Below the pieces are notes generated by a model. That model was not told the DNA's origin. It saw only the letters and a program-made list of their open reading frames with translations, and searched no databases. The position numbers and the translations under genes are program-made. From an uncultured Verrucomicrobia subdivision 3 bacterium (GTDB lineage Bacteria > Verrucomicrobiota > Verrucomicrobiia > Limisphaerales > UBA11358), in NCBI GenBank assembly GCA_903889895.1, contig CAISYZ010000228.1, forward strand, positions 1-47,002: a stretch of 47,002 bases of DNA, written 5' to 3'. Positions 16,719-25,645 of this stretch are shown one piece after another. Position 1 is the stretch's first letter. Each line of letters opens with the position of its first letter.

Positions 16719-19700
16719 ATGAAAAATCCTAACTCAAACTATTATGTCGCCTGGAAAGGCATGCTTGGCGCGGTGCTGCTCGCTTGCGGGCTGTCCACGC
16801 AGCTGGCTTTTGCCCAGACGGCTGTCATCACCCCCTACACCCTGAGTTATTGGGCGGGCGTCAACACGTCCAATGTTCTTGGCGTGGGGAGCAACCTCGT
16901 TGTTACTACCGGTAGCCCTACGGTCACTCTGGCGGTGTCTGGCCCTTCGGGCGTCACGCCAACGCTGACGCCGGTCAGCAGCACAACTGGCAGCACTAAT
17001 TTGGGCATCGTGCTGGCTTGCACCAACGCGACGGCGGGCGCGAATACTCTGACCATTTCCGCTGCCGGTGGAGCCAGCTATTCTACCAACGTAAATTTGT
17101 ATGTGGTGCCGCAATGGGGAAATACAAATGCTGGTTCAACAGGTAACTGGTCTGATCCTACCCGCTGGAGCGGTGGTGCGGTGCCAGGAACTTTGGACAG
17201 CGTCTATTTTGAAAAGCTAATTCCCGCGCCGTTCACCAATGTGGTGGATAGCTCACGGACAATTCAAAACTTAATTTTCCTCGGTGATGCGGATGACGGG
17301 AACTCTGGAACCTATCAAGCCTATACAGCCGCCTTAGACACGGTTTTCAGCAGTGGTGCAACACTTTCAGTTCTTGGCAACAATGGCTTCTTCATCGGTC
17401 GCAAATCTTATACTGGTAACCGTCCGTTTTATAAATTTGAAGGTGGCGGCACCTTGCTCGTCAGCAACACGGCGGCCAACTTTGGCGTGATTGATGGTGA
17501 TGCGAATGCCTCTCGGTATTTGACCGTTAACATGACCAATCTAAATAACCTCAAAGTCGTTGTGAACCGGTTTGGCGTGGGAGACAGTTCCATGGCTAAC
17601 CAAGGCGTTTATAACGGTTACCAAATGGTGGCTCTGTTTCTGGCTAAAACCAATCTGATTACTGCTTATTCCACAGATAATTACTACAGCCCAAACTGGA
17701 ATGCAGCTATTCAATATGAACGTAGCGATGCTGGATTGAATGGAACTCAACCATGTAGTTTTAATTTGGGTATCTCCAACGGTATTTACGCTGACAGTGT
17801 TGCGATTGGTCATGGATATAATGTCGGCAGCGGAAGTCCAAATTTTTCAGTGACCGCCTATCCGTTGCGGTTTAATCCACAAATGACAAATGAAACCGCA
17901 CCCTATGCCAGCGCCGTCTTCCGTAACACGAACGGCGGACGCATGAGTTTGCTCGCATTGGGCGTGGATATTGGGACAACTGGTGTAGGTGGTAACAATC
18001 GCGGGTTTGCGGATTTTCGAGGCGGCAATGTGGATATGTTGGTTGATCAAATTTGGCTGGGAGCGAACCGGACCAATAGCTCGCAGGTAAAAGACGATCA
18101 AGGCGGGTTGTATTTTGACTGGGGTAAAATCAATGCCAACACCATTATTGCCGGCGACCAGATATACACCAACGCGTGCCAGCCGATTGTCGGCTGGGTG
18201 CTGGTGGGCACGAACGGAACTTTAAACGTCAACAATAACTTGATTTTGGGTTTAACGCCGACAAATGTGACCGGCTTTGCAAGCCAGGCAGCGGCGGTTT
18301 CGGGTGAGGTCCAGATTAATAACGGCGGAACTCTGCTGGCCAACAAGATAACCGTCGGTCAGTTCAGCACCAACAATGTCATCAATATCGAATTGGGTGG
18401 TTCGCTGGTTGTTAGCAACACGATTGCTTCCACGAATGCTGGCCTCACGACATTGTTCATGGATGGAGCCAATCTGACGTTTTCAGTTCTCGCCGGCATC
18501 ACTAATGCATATGTGACAAACCTGAATACGACTACAACGGCCTCAAAAATCAACATCGCTTCGGCTCCGTCTGGCCAGTCCACAAACGTGTTGATTGTCT
18601 ATCAGGCGGCAAATCAGACGCCTAACCTTGCCATCGGTTCCGTGCCGCCTGGTTTCAACAATATGCAGATCGTTGTGGATACGGTCGGCAAAACGGTCAG
18701 CTTGATTATCAGCACCAATCAGCCGAAGAGTCTAGCCTGGCGCGGCGGAGCCAGCTCGCAGTGGGATCATGCCAGTTTGAATTGGCTGGATAAGAATACG
18801 CTGGCCATCACCAAATTTACGGACGGCGACAGCGTTACTTTTGATGATACCACTGGCGTGCCGACGAACATCACCATTGCGGAAAACGTCAATCCCAATC
18901 AGTCAATCACAGGCATTCTCGTGACCAATAAGGTGAACCAATTCACCTTTAATAATGCGGGCGGCGGCGGCATTGGCTCCTGTGCGCTGGTGAAAACGGG
19001 CACCAACAGCCTTGAAATTGATTGTGCAACCTCCGTTGGGGTGCAGTTGAACAACGGCATTTTGAATGTTTACTCCGGAGGTTCAATCGCAAATGCGACG
19101 ACTGTTTCCGGCACGACTTTGAATGTTGATGGCACCAGTTCGGTTTCTGGTGGTGTGACGTGTGCCGGAACCCTATCAAACGCCGGCACCATTTCCGGCA
19201 GTTTGACGATTCAGGCCAGTTCCAGCGTGTCAAACTACGGAAACGTGGTCGGTCCGGTTTCTATGGATGTCAGCACGACGTTGAACAATACTGGAACTTT
19301 GGAAGGTATTGGCACGCTGTCATTGAACACCAATGCCACGCTGATTAACTCGGGCACAATCTATGGTTCGACGCTTACGGTGAATGTAGGCGGCACCTTG
19401 GTGGACACGGTGGCCGGTTCTTATGGAGCAAGTTCGGGCAGCATCAATGTTGGGACTTTGAATATCTTTGGCAAGTTCTATCCCGGCGGATTGGGAAGCA
19501 GCATCGCGACAACCAAGGTTACTGACTATAACTATGCTGGGACTCCACAGGGAAGTCCGAACGGCCGAGTGCAGTTGAATGCCGGTTCAATTACCGTCTT
19601 GAAAGTAAACAGCACAAATGCCCAGCCATACACACAGGTCCTTTCTCAGAGTCAGGTGTTTGGCCCTAGCGGATCTGCCAAGGCAATCAATGGTTGCACT

Positions 19701-20162
19701 CTTTTGATTAGCAATGTTGGCCCAGCAAGCTTTACCGCTGGCCAAAGTTTCCAAATGTTCGGCGGTTATTATGTTTCGGGCGAGAATGTTGGCAATGCCG
19801 GCTTGAATACAACCAACTCGTATCCAATTATTGTTCCGCCGACACCGGGACCGGGTTTGATTTGGGATTTAAGCCAGTTGTATCCCAATGGAAATATCGG
19901 GGTCATTGCTGCCGGATCGATTCAAATCACTGTGACCAACAATGTGACCTTCATCCCTGGCACCAATCAGGTGGTGATGGAATTATCCTGGCCAGCGGAT
20001 TTTATTGGTTCAGGCTGGCTGCAGCAACAAATCGTGACTTTGACTAACGGACTCGGCACAAATTGGAGCAATTTGGGTTCATCGGATTATGTTAATGACA
20101 TTTTCCTGACGAACACCATCACCCCCGATTCGGCAACTTTTTACCGGTTCGTCCGTCCGTGA
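16719..20162 (+). CDS. Large secreted beta-solenoid protein, autotransporter-repeat-like
   Basis: A signal peptide (MKNPNSNYYVAWKGMLGAV..., cleavage after about 'AFA') starts 1147 residues rich in G, N, T, S and A. After an Ig-like start, 'WSDPTRWSGGAVPGTLDSVYF' (about 150-170) and 'WRGGASSQWDHASLNWLDKN' (about 670-690) are the entry segments typical of autotransporter-associated beta-strand repeats. Residues ~780-920 carry short repeats of the form 'GTLSNAGTISGSLTIQ'. The end '...DSATFYRFVRP' is the usual C-terminal module. There is no beta-barrel translocator. Probably a surface or extracellular structural protein; a link to the polysaccharide genes is only positional. A terminator follows at 20178-20214. 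Confidence 0.75.
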   Translation: MKNPNSNYYVAWKGMLGAVLLACGLSTQLAFAQTAVITPYTLSYWAGVNTSNVLGVGSNLVVTTGSPTVTLAVSGPSGVTPTLTPVSSTTGSTNLGIVLACTNATAGANTLTISAAGGASYSTNVNLYVVPQWGNTNAGSTGNWSDPTRWSGGAVPGTLDSVYFEKLIPAPFTNVVDSSRTIQNLIFLGDADDGNSGTYQAYTAALDTVFSSGATLSVLGNNGFFIGRKSYTGNRPFYKFEGGGTLLVSNTAANFGVIDGDANASRYLTVNMTNLNNLKVVVNRFGVGDSSMANQGVYNGYQMVALFLAKTNLITAYSTDNYYSPNWNAAIQYERSDAGLNGTQPCSFNLGISNGIYADSVAIGHGYNVGSGSPNFSVTAYPLRFNPQMTNETAPYASAVFRNTNGGRMSLLALGVDIGTTGVGGNNRGFADFRGGNVDMLVDQIWLGANRTNSSQVKDDQGGLYFDWGKINANTIIAGDQIYTNACQPIVGWVLVGTNGTLNVNNNLILGLTPTNVTGFASQAAAVSGEVQINNGGTLLANKITVGQFSTNNVINIELGGSLVVSNTIASTNAGLTTLFMDGANLTFSVLAGITNAYVTNLNTTTTASKINIASAPSGQSTNVLIVYQAANQTPNLAIGSVPPGFNNMQIVVDTVGKTVSLIISTNQPKSLAWRGGASSQWDHASLNWLDKNTLAITKFTDGDSVTFDDTTGVPTNITIAENVNPNQSITGILVTNKVNQFTFNNAGGGGIGSCALVKTGTNSLEIDCATSVGVQLNNGILNVYSGGSIANATTVSGTTLNVDGTSSVSGGVTCAGTLSNAGTISGSLTIQASSSVSNYGNVVGPVSMDVSTTLNNTGTLEGIGTLSLNTNATLINSGTIYGSTLTVNVGGTLVDTVAGSYGASSGSINVGTLNIFGKFYPGGLGSSIATTKVTDYNYAGTPQGSPNGRVQLNAGSITVLKVNSTNAQPYTQVLSQSQVFGPSGSAKAINGCTLLISNVGPASFTAGQSFQMFGGYYVSGENVGNAGLNTTNSYPIIVPPTPGPGLIWDLSQLYPNGNIGVIAAGSIQITVTNNVTFIPGTNQVVMELSWPADFIGSGWLQQQIVTLTNGLGTNWSNLGSSDYVNDIFLTNTITPDSATFYRFVRP

Positions 20163-20177
20163 TTTAAAGTTTGAACC

Positions 20178-20214
20178 AGCCGGGGTTGAGTTTAATGCTT
20201 GGCCCCGGCTTTTT
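20178..20214 (+). terminator. Rho-independent terminator
   Basis: A perfect 8-bp stem (AGCCGGGG 20178-20185 with CCCCGGCT 20203-20210), 17-nt loop, followed by TTTT. It lies 16 nt after the stop of the 1147-residue gene. It separates that gene from the 13-gene operon beginning at 20264. Confidence 0.75.
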
Positions 20215-20263
20215 GCTGTCCTAAATAATTTTGAAAAATGCCATTTTGTGTGAAACTTAAACC

Positions 20264-21967
20264 ATGAAAAATAGAATTTTTTTTGCCGCCATCCTTTCGG
20301 TATCGTCACAATTGGGATTCGCCCGTGAGAACTGGCCGGTTGCTGACGAAGCCATTAAGGCCCGCGACGTTGCGTGGAATCAATACGAACAGCAGGTCAT
20401 TTCCAACTGTGCACCGGTCATCGCCGAGTGGGCGAAAAAAGGCAAGCCTTACATCCCGTGGGCGGCGCAGCCGTCGGATTTGCCGCAGGCGAAAGTGCCG
20501 GCGTTTCCCGGCGCGGAGGGCGGCGGGAAATTTTCCTTCGGCGGACGCGGCGGAAAAGTTTTTGTCGTGACAAACTTGAACGACAGCGGCCCCGGCTCTT
20601 TGCGCGAGGCGTGTGAGTCCGCCGGGCCGCGCATCGTCGTCTTCAACGTGGCAGGCATCATTCATCTCGAAAAGCCCATTTATATCGAAGCACCTTACAT
20701 CACGATTGACGGCCACACCGCACCCGGCGACGGCATTTGCATCGCCGACAACGGCATTGATGACAATGCCCACGACGTGGTTATCCGCTACCTTCGCCTG
20801 CGTCGCGGCAATCTGGACATCTTCAACCGCCACGGCGTGCATTACGGCAGTCCGATCGGCAACATCATCCTCGATCATATTTCTGCGAGCTGGGGCGAGG
20901 ATCAAAATATTGACACCTACCGCCACATGTATCAGCCCACGAACGGTGGCCCGACGCTCAAGCTGCCCGCCGTCAATGTCACCATCCAATGGACCATCAG
21001 CAGCGAAGCGCTGAACACTTACAATCACGCGTTCGGTGGTGATTGGGGCGGGCTCAATTCCGGCTTTCACCACAATCTGTTCGCGTGCAATACCGGCCGC
21101 AATCCAAGCATCGCGATGACTTACGATTTCAATTTCGTCAACAATGTGCTGTTCAACTGGCGGCATCGCACCGTGGATGGCGGCGGCAAGGAGAGCCTCT
21201 ACAACATCATCAACAATTACTACAAACCCGGGGCGGCGACGCCGGACACCGCCGTGCGCTATCGCGTGCTTCAGCCGTCCCAAACCTATAATAAGGCGGA
21301 TCACACCAGTCTTTGGGGTAAGGCGTATGTCGCGGGCAATATTGTGGAAGGCTATGACGCGGTGACGAAAGATAATTGGAATGGCGGCGTGCAGTTCACC
21401 AAGTCGCCGGATCCGGACGCTGCCGGCGGGATAGCCAAAGGCGCGATGGACGACGATGAGGCCATTCAAAAAATCGCCGCGCAGGTGCGCGTGGACAAAC
21501 CTTTTCCGATGCCGCCAATGACGATTACTTCGGCAAAACAGGCGTTTGATGATGTGTTAAAAAATGCCGGCGTGAATCTGCCGCGCCGCGACGCCGTGGA
21601 CGAGCGCGTCATCACCGAAGTCCGCACCGGCAAAGTCTGGAGCGAAGGCAAGGAAATCACGCCGAAACCGATGAAAGGGCTGGCGAAGAATAATATCGGC
21701 AAAGCCGGCAACGGCATCATCACTGACGTCTCGCAAGTCGGCGGCTATCCTGATTACAAAGGCGAGCCGGTCAAAGATCTGGGCGCGGATGGCATTCCGC
21801 TTTCTTGGAAAAAGAAGTTTGGCCTCGACACAAACGACGATTCGCTCGCGCAAAAAGATTTGCAAGGCGACGGCTACACGGTCATGGACAAATACCTCGC
21901 CGGGCTTGACCCGACCAAAAAAATTGACTGGAATAATCCGCGCAGCAATGTGAACACTTTGCAGTGA
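20264..21967 (+). CDS. Secreted pectate lyase, PL1 family
   Basis: A signal peptide (to about 'GFA', residue 20) precedes a pectate-lyase parallel beta-helix. Motifs: 'FPGAEGGGKFSFGGRGG', 'NLNDSGPGSLREA', 'ITIDGHTAPGDGICIADNG', 'VVIRYLRLRRG', 'ILDHISASWGEDQNIDTY', and 'NNVLFNWRHRTVDGG'. The C-terminus has an acidic 'DGYTVMDKYLAGLDPTKK' EF-hand-like tail common in this secreted group. Beta-elimination would give unsaturated oligogalacturonides. First gene of the 20264-39968 operon. The next gene starts at a GTG overlapping its stop (GTGA). Confidence 0.88.
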   Translation: MKNRIFFAAILSVSSQLGFARENWPVADEAIKARDVAWNQYEQQVISNCAPVIAEWAKKGKPYIPWAAQPSDLPQAKVPAFPGAEGGGKFSFGGRGGKVFVVTNLNDSGPGSLREACESAGPRIVVFNVAGIIHLEKPIYIEAPYITIDGHTAPGDGICIADNGIDDNAHDVVIRYLRLRRGNLDIFNRHGVHYGSPIGNIILDHISASWGEDQNIDTYRHMYQPTNGGPTLKLPAVNVTIQWTISSEALNTYNHAFGGDWGGLNSGFHHNLFACNTGRNPSIAMTYDFNFVNNVLFNWRHRTVDGGGKESLYNIINNYYKPGAATPDTAVRYRVLQPSQTYNKADHTSLWGKAYVAGNIVEGYDAVTKDNWNGGVQFTKSPDPDAAGGIAKGAMDDDEAIQKIAAQVRVDKPFPMPPMTITSAKQAFDDVLKNAGVNLPRRDAVDERVITEVRTGKVWSEGKEITPKPMKGLAKNNIGKAGNGIITDVSQVGGYPDYKGEPVKDLGADGIPLSWKKKFGLDTNDDSLAQKDLQGDGYTVMDKYLAGLDPTKKIDWNNPRSNVNTLQ

Positions 21968-23205
21968 GCAACGGCGCGAATAAACTTTCGTTCTATGCTT
22001 GGGCGGTGGTGGCATTGCTCTGGCCGGTGGTGCTGCTGAATTATCTGGATCGCCAGATGGTCTCGACCATCCGCGCCTCGATCCGCGCCGACATTCCGAG
22101 CATCGCCAGCGACCAGGATTTCGGCACGCTCATGGCCGTCTTCATGTGGGTCTATGCGTTTTTGAGCCCGGTCGGCGGCTACATCGCGGACCGCTTCAAC
22201 CGCCGCTGGACGGTCATCGGCAGCCTCTTCGTCTGGTCGGCGGTCACGTGGGCAACCGGCCACGCGCAAACCTATTCGCAGATGCTCACGCTGCGTGCGC
22301 TCATGGGTATCAGCGAGGCGTTTTATTATCCGGCCGCGCTCGCGCTCATCGCGGATTTTCACACCGGCGGCACGCGCGCCAAGGCGGTCGGCTTCCACCA
22401 GACGGGACTTTACACCGGCCTAGCGCTCGGCGGCATCGGCGGCTACATCGCCGACCACAGTTCGTGGCGGAACTGTTTCACCTGGTTCGGCGCGGCGGGC
22501 GTGGGCTACGCGATTGTTTTGATGTTCTTGTTGCGGGATGCGCCCGCGCAAAATTCCACCGGCAAAAAAACCTCTATTTCCGTGCGGGAAACTTTTTTAG
22601 CCCTCTGGTCGCAGCCGCAGTTCTGGATTCTCGTGGCCTATTTCACGTTGCCGGCCATTGCCGGCTGGGCGATCAAGAACTGGCTGCCGACTTTTCTCGC
22701 CGATAACTTCAAAATGAAGCAAGGCCCGGCTGGTTTATCCGCGACGGTGTATGTGCAATTCGCCTCGCTCATCGGCGTCGTTCTGGGCGGCATCATCGCG
22801 GACCGATGGATGCGCCGGACGAATCGCGGCCGCATTTTCACCAGTGCCACCGGCGTGATGTTGATCGTGCCCGCGCTGCTCGCACTGGGCTACGCGCCGG
22901 ACATCGGTTTTGCCATCGGCGCGATGATTTTATTCGGCCTCGGCTGGGGGTTTTTCGACTGCAACAGCATGCCGATTCTGTGCCAGATCGCGCGCCCCGA
23001 ACACCGCGCCACCGGTTACGGTTTCATGAACCTCGCCGCCAGCGGCATCGGCGGTATCACGACCGTCGTGCTCGGCGGTATGCGCGACCGCCACGTCAAT
23101 TTTTCCGTCGCCTTCACGGTGCTTGCCGGCGTGGCGTTGTGCGCCGCGATGTTGATTTTGACCGTGCGGCCGCGCGCCGCGAATGCTGAAGATTTTTCAA
23201 AATGA
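21964..23205 (+). CDS. MFS transporter, anion:cation symporter (hexuronate) type
   Basis: About 12 transmembrane helices. 'VVLLNYLDRQMVSTIRASI' near the N-terminus matches the 'NYLDRxxLS' signature of the ACS family (ExuT, GudP and relatives). The loop 2-3 motif is 'GYIADRFNRRWT', and 'RALMGISEAFYYPAALALIADF' is typical. It would bring uronate products of pectin cleavage across the inner membrane by proton symport. Start is GTG 21964 inside the pectate lyase stop; the end overlaps the aldolase ATG by 4 nt. Family firm, substrate inferred. Confidence 0.85.
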   Translation: MSNGANKLSFYAWAVVALLWPVVLLNYLDRQMVSTIRASIRADIPSIASDQDFGTLMAVFMWVYAFLSPVGGYIADRFNRRWTVIGSLFVWSAVTWATGHAQTYSQMLTLRALMGISEAFYYPAALALIADFHTGGTRAKAVGFHQTGLYTGLALGGIGGYIADHSSWRNCFTWFGAAGVGYAIVLMFLLRDAPAQNSTGKKTSISVRETFLALWSQPQFWILVAYFTLPAIAGWAIKNWLPTFLADNFKMKQGPAGLSATVYVQFASLIGVVLGGIIADRWMRRTNRGRIFTSATGVMLIVPALLALGYAPDIGFAIGAMILFGLGWGFFDCNSMPILCQIARPEHRATGYGFMNLAASGIGGITTVVLGGMRDRHVNFSVAFTVLAGVALCAAMLILTVRPRAANAEDFSK

Positions 23206-24128
23206 AATTACCGCTGACAGGAATCGTCCCGCCGATGATCACGCCGCTCAATGGCCGTGATCAACTTGATATAACCGGCCTGGAAAAACTGATTGAACAC
23301 ATTTTAGCCGGCGGCGTGAACGGATTATTCATCCTCGGCACGACCGGCGAAGGGCCGAGCTTGAGTTATCGCCTTCGACGCGAATTGGTCGAACGCGTTT
23401 GCAACCAGGTGAATAAACGCGTGCCGGTGTTGGTCGGCATCACCGACACGGCGTTTGTCGAGTCCGTGAGCCTCGCGCGCCATTCCGCCGAAGTGGGCGC
23501 AAGCGCGCTCGTCGTCGCGCCACCGTATTATCTGCCCGAAGCGCAGCCCGAGCTTCAGGAATACCTTGATCACCTGGTCGCCGAACTGCCGTTGCCGCTG
23601 TTTATCTACAACATGCCCGCGCTGACCAAAGTTCACTTTGAACTTGAAACGGTCCGCCGCGCGATGGATGAGCCGCGCATCATCGGTCTGAAGGACAGCT
23701 CCGGCGATTTGAATTATTTCAAAGCGGCGGCGGACTTGATTAAGCAATATCGTCCCGACTGGCCCTTGCTGATTGGCCCGGAAGAAAAACTTTTCGACGC
23801 GTTGCAACTCGGTGGTCACGGCGGCGTGAGCGGCGGCGCGAATTTGTTTCCAAAACTTTACGTCAAAGTTTGCGAAGCGCATCGTGCCGGCAATCTCGCC
23901 CGCGCCCAAGAACTGCAAAAACAAATCCAGCGCGTCAGTGATTCCTTCTATCGCATCGGCAAATACTCATCTTCAATCATCAAGGGCATCAAATGCGCGC
24001 TCGCCTGCCAAGGCATTTGCGATGATTTTATGGCCGAGCCGTTTCACCGGTTTCGCGCCGAGGAAAGAAACTTGGTGCAAGCGCGTCTAAAAGAAATCAC
24101 CGAGGAATTATCTAAACTGAATCTGTAA
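23202..24128 (+). CDS. DHDPS/NanA-family class I aldolase
   Basis: A 308-residue (beta/alpha)8 barrel of the dihydrodipicolinate synthase / N-acetylneuraminate lyase family. The entry motif 'GTTGEGPSL' (46-54) binds the pyruvate carboxylate, Y136 in 'LFIYNMPA' is the proton shuttle, and K164 in 'IIGLKDSSGDL' forms the Schiff base. No signal peptide, so cytoplasmic. Between a hexuronate-type transporter and secreted glycosidases it is more likely a catabolic 2-keto-3-deoxy-sugar acid aldolase (KDG, KDO or similar) or a dehydratase than lysine-biosynthetic DapA. Exact substrate unknown. TAATG overlap with the next gene. Confidence 0.85.
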   Translation: MKLPLTGIVPPMITPLNGRDQLDITGLEKLIEHILAGGVNGLFILGTTGEGPSLSYRLRRELVERVCNQVNKRVPVLVGITDTAFVESVSLARHSAEVGASALVVAPPYYLPEAQPELQEYLDHLVAELPLPLFIYNMPALTKVHFELETVRRAMDEPRIIGLKDSSGDLNYFKAAADLIKQYRPDWPLLIGPEEKLFDALQLGGHGGVSGGANLFPKLYVKVCEAHRAGNLARAQELQKQIQRVSDSFYRIGKYSSSIIKGIKCALACQGICDDFMAEPFHRFRAEERNLVQARLKEITEELSKLNL

Positions 24129-25645
24129 TGAAATTCCTGCTGCCCATCCAGCTAGCGCTTGTCCTGGTCTTTTTCGACGCGAAAGCGGCGGGAACTTTTC
24201 AAGTGCTGGACACGGCAGTGCTGGCTAGTGACACCGCGCATTTCAATGCGATGGAAGATGAGAACGTCACCAATCTGATTTCCAATGCGCAGTCTTTCGA
24301 CTGGTTGCAAAAAGAAATTCCTTTGTTCGAGTGCCCCGACCGCGAAGTCGAGGAGATGTATTATTTCCGCTGGTGGTCGTTTCGCAAACATTTGGAACAG
24401 ACGCCCGGCGGCTTTGTCTTCTCCGAATTTTTGACACGGCCGTTGCCAGTCAGCAGCGCCCTTGGCCATCAGCTCGCCGAAGGTCGTTGGCTGCATGACC
24501 AAAATTATCTCGACGACTATGTGCGTTACTGGCTACACGATCCGACGAGCCGGCAGCAGTTACACAAATACAGCAGTTGGCTCGATTATGCGCTCTACCA
24601 GCGCTATCTCGTCACCGGTGATAAAAAACCTTTAGTCTTGCAGCTCGATAATTTGGTTGCCGACTATCGCCAGTGGGAAAATGAGAAGCAACTGACCAAC
24701 GGCCTGTTCTGGCAATACGATGTCCGCGACGCCATGGAAGAATCCATCAGCGGCTCGCGCACGAATAATAACCTGCGTCCGACCATCAACAGCTACATGT
24801 TCGGCAACGCGCAAGCCATCGCCAAAATCGCCCGGCTGGCCGGAAACAAAAAGTTCGCGGAGGAGTTCGACGGCAAGGCCGCGTCGTTGAAAAAACTGGT
24901 GCTGGAAAATCTGTGGAATGACGACGCAAACTTTTTTGAAGTGCGCCACGCCGACGGCAGTTTTTCCAACGCGCGCGAAGAACTGGGTTTCATTCCGTGG
25001 ATGTTTGAGTTGCCCGATAACAGCAAAGGTTTCGACGCGGCCTGGTCACAGCTTGCCGATCCACAAGGTTTTCGAGCAGCCTTCGGCATCACGACCGCCG
25101 AACGCCGACATCCGCAATTCCGCACGCACGGCTACGGTCATTGCGAATGGGACGGCGCGGTTTGGCCTTTTGCCACATCCCAGACGCTTGATGCGCTCGC
25201 CAATGTTTTGCGCGATTACCAAACCACGGTCGTCACCAAGTCAGATTATTTCGACGCCTTCCTGACTTACGTTCACAGCCAGCACGCCGGCGGCCGACCT
25301 TACATCGGCGAATATCTCGACGAGACCACTGGCCAATGGTTTGACGGCAAAGCCGATCGTAGCCGCTTTTACAATCACTCGACCTTTGCCGATTTGGTCA
25401 TCACCGGCGTCGTCGGGCTGGTGCCGCGCACGGACAACTGTGTTGAAATTTCCCCGCTGCTTCCGGCCGGCGTGTGGGATTATTTCTGTCTCGATGGTGT
25501 GCAGTATCACGGACACATGCTGACAATCGTTTGGGACAAAGACGGCTCGCGCTACCGTCGTGGTAAAGGGCTTGCCTTGCTGGCCGATGGCAAGGAGATT
25601 GGTCGCGTTGCTCATTTGTCAAAACTAACTGCCTGGCTACCATGA
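24128..25645 (+). CDS. Secreted (alpha/alpha)6-barrel glycoside hydrolase, MGH1/GH63-like
   Basis: The signal peptide 'MKFLLPIQLALVLVFFDAKA' precedes an (alpha/alpha)6 barrel related to trehalase, GH63 and mannosylglycerate hydrolase-like enzymes. Seen: 'YYFRWWSFRKHL', 'YLDDYVRYWL', 'WQYDVRDAMEESISGSR', 'RPTINSYMFGNAQAIAKIA', 'HCEWDGAVWPFATSQTL', 'YIGEYLDETTGQW'. The acidic residues in 'DVRDAMEES' and 'EYLDE' are plausible catalytic positions but are not assigned. The substrate in this cluster is unknown. It is coupled to both neighbours by 1-nt and 4-nt overlaps. Confidence 0.75.
   Translation: MKFLLPIQLALVLVFFDAKAAGTFQVLDTAVLASDTAHFNAMEDENVTNLISNAQSFDWLQKEIPLFECPDREVEEMYYFRWWSFRKHLEQTPGGFVFSEFLTRPLPVSSALGHQLAEGRWLHDQNYLDDYVRYWLHDPTSRQQLHKYSSWLDYALYQRYLVTGDKKPLVLQLDNLVADYRQWENEKQLTNGLFWQYDVRDAMEESISGSRTNNNLRPTINSYMFGNAQAIAKIARLAGNKKFAEEFDGKAASLKKLVLENLWNDDANFFEVRHADGSFSNAREELGFIPWMFELPDNSKGFDAAWSQLADPQGFRAAFGITTAERRHPQFRTHGYGHCEWDGAVWPFATSQTLDALANVLRDYQTTVVTKSDYFDAFLTYVHSQHAGGRPYIGEYLDETTGQWFDGKADRSRFYNHSTFADLVITGVVGLVPRTDNCVEISPLLPAGVWDYFCLDGVQYHGHMLTIVWDKDGSRYRRGKGLALLADGKEIGRVAHLSKLTAWLP

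Noticed and set aside
20306-21469. Long minus-strand reading frame opposite the pectate lyase (387 codons), and a similar one at 6713-7912 opposite the amidohydrolase
   Set aside because: They mirror real genes with clear motifs, show low-complexity Arg/Ala/His-rich translations and no family features.
23202-24128. Lysine-biosynthetic dapA
   Set aside because: Family motifs cannot separate DapA from catabolic aldolases, and the operon context argues for sugar-acid catabolism, so no gene symbol is given.
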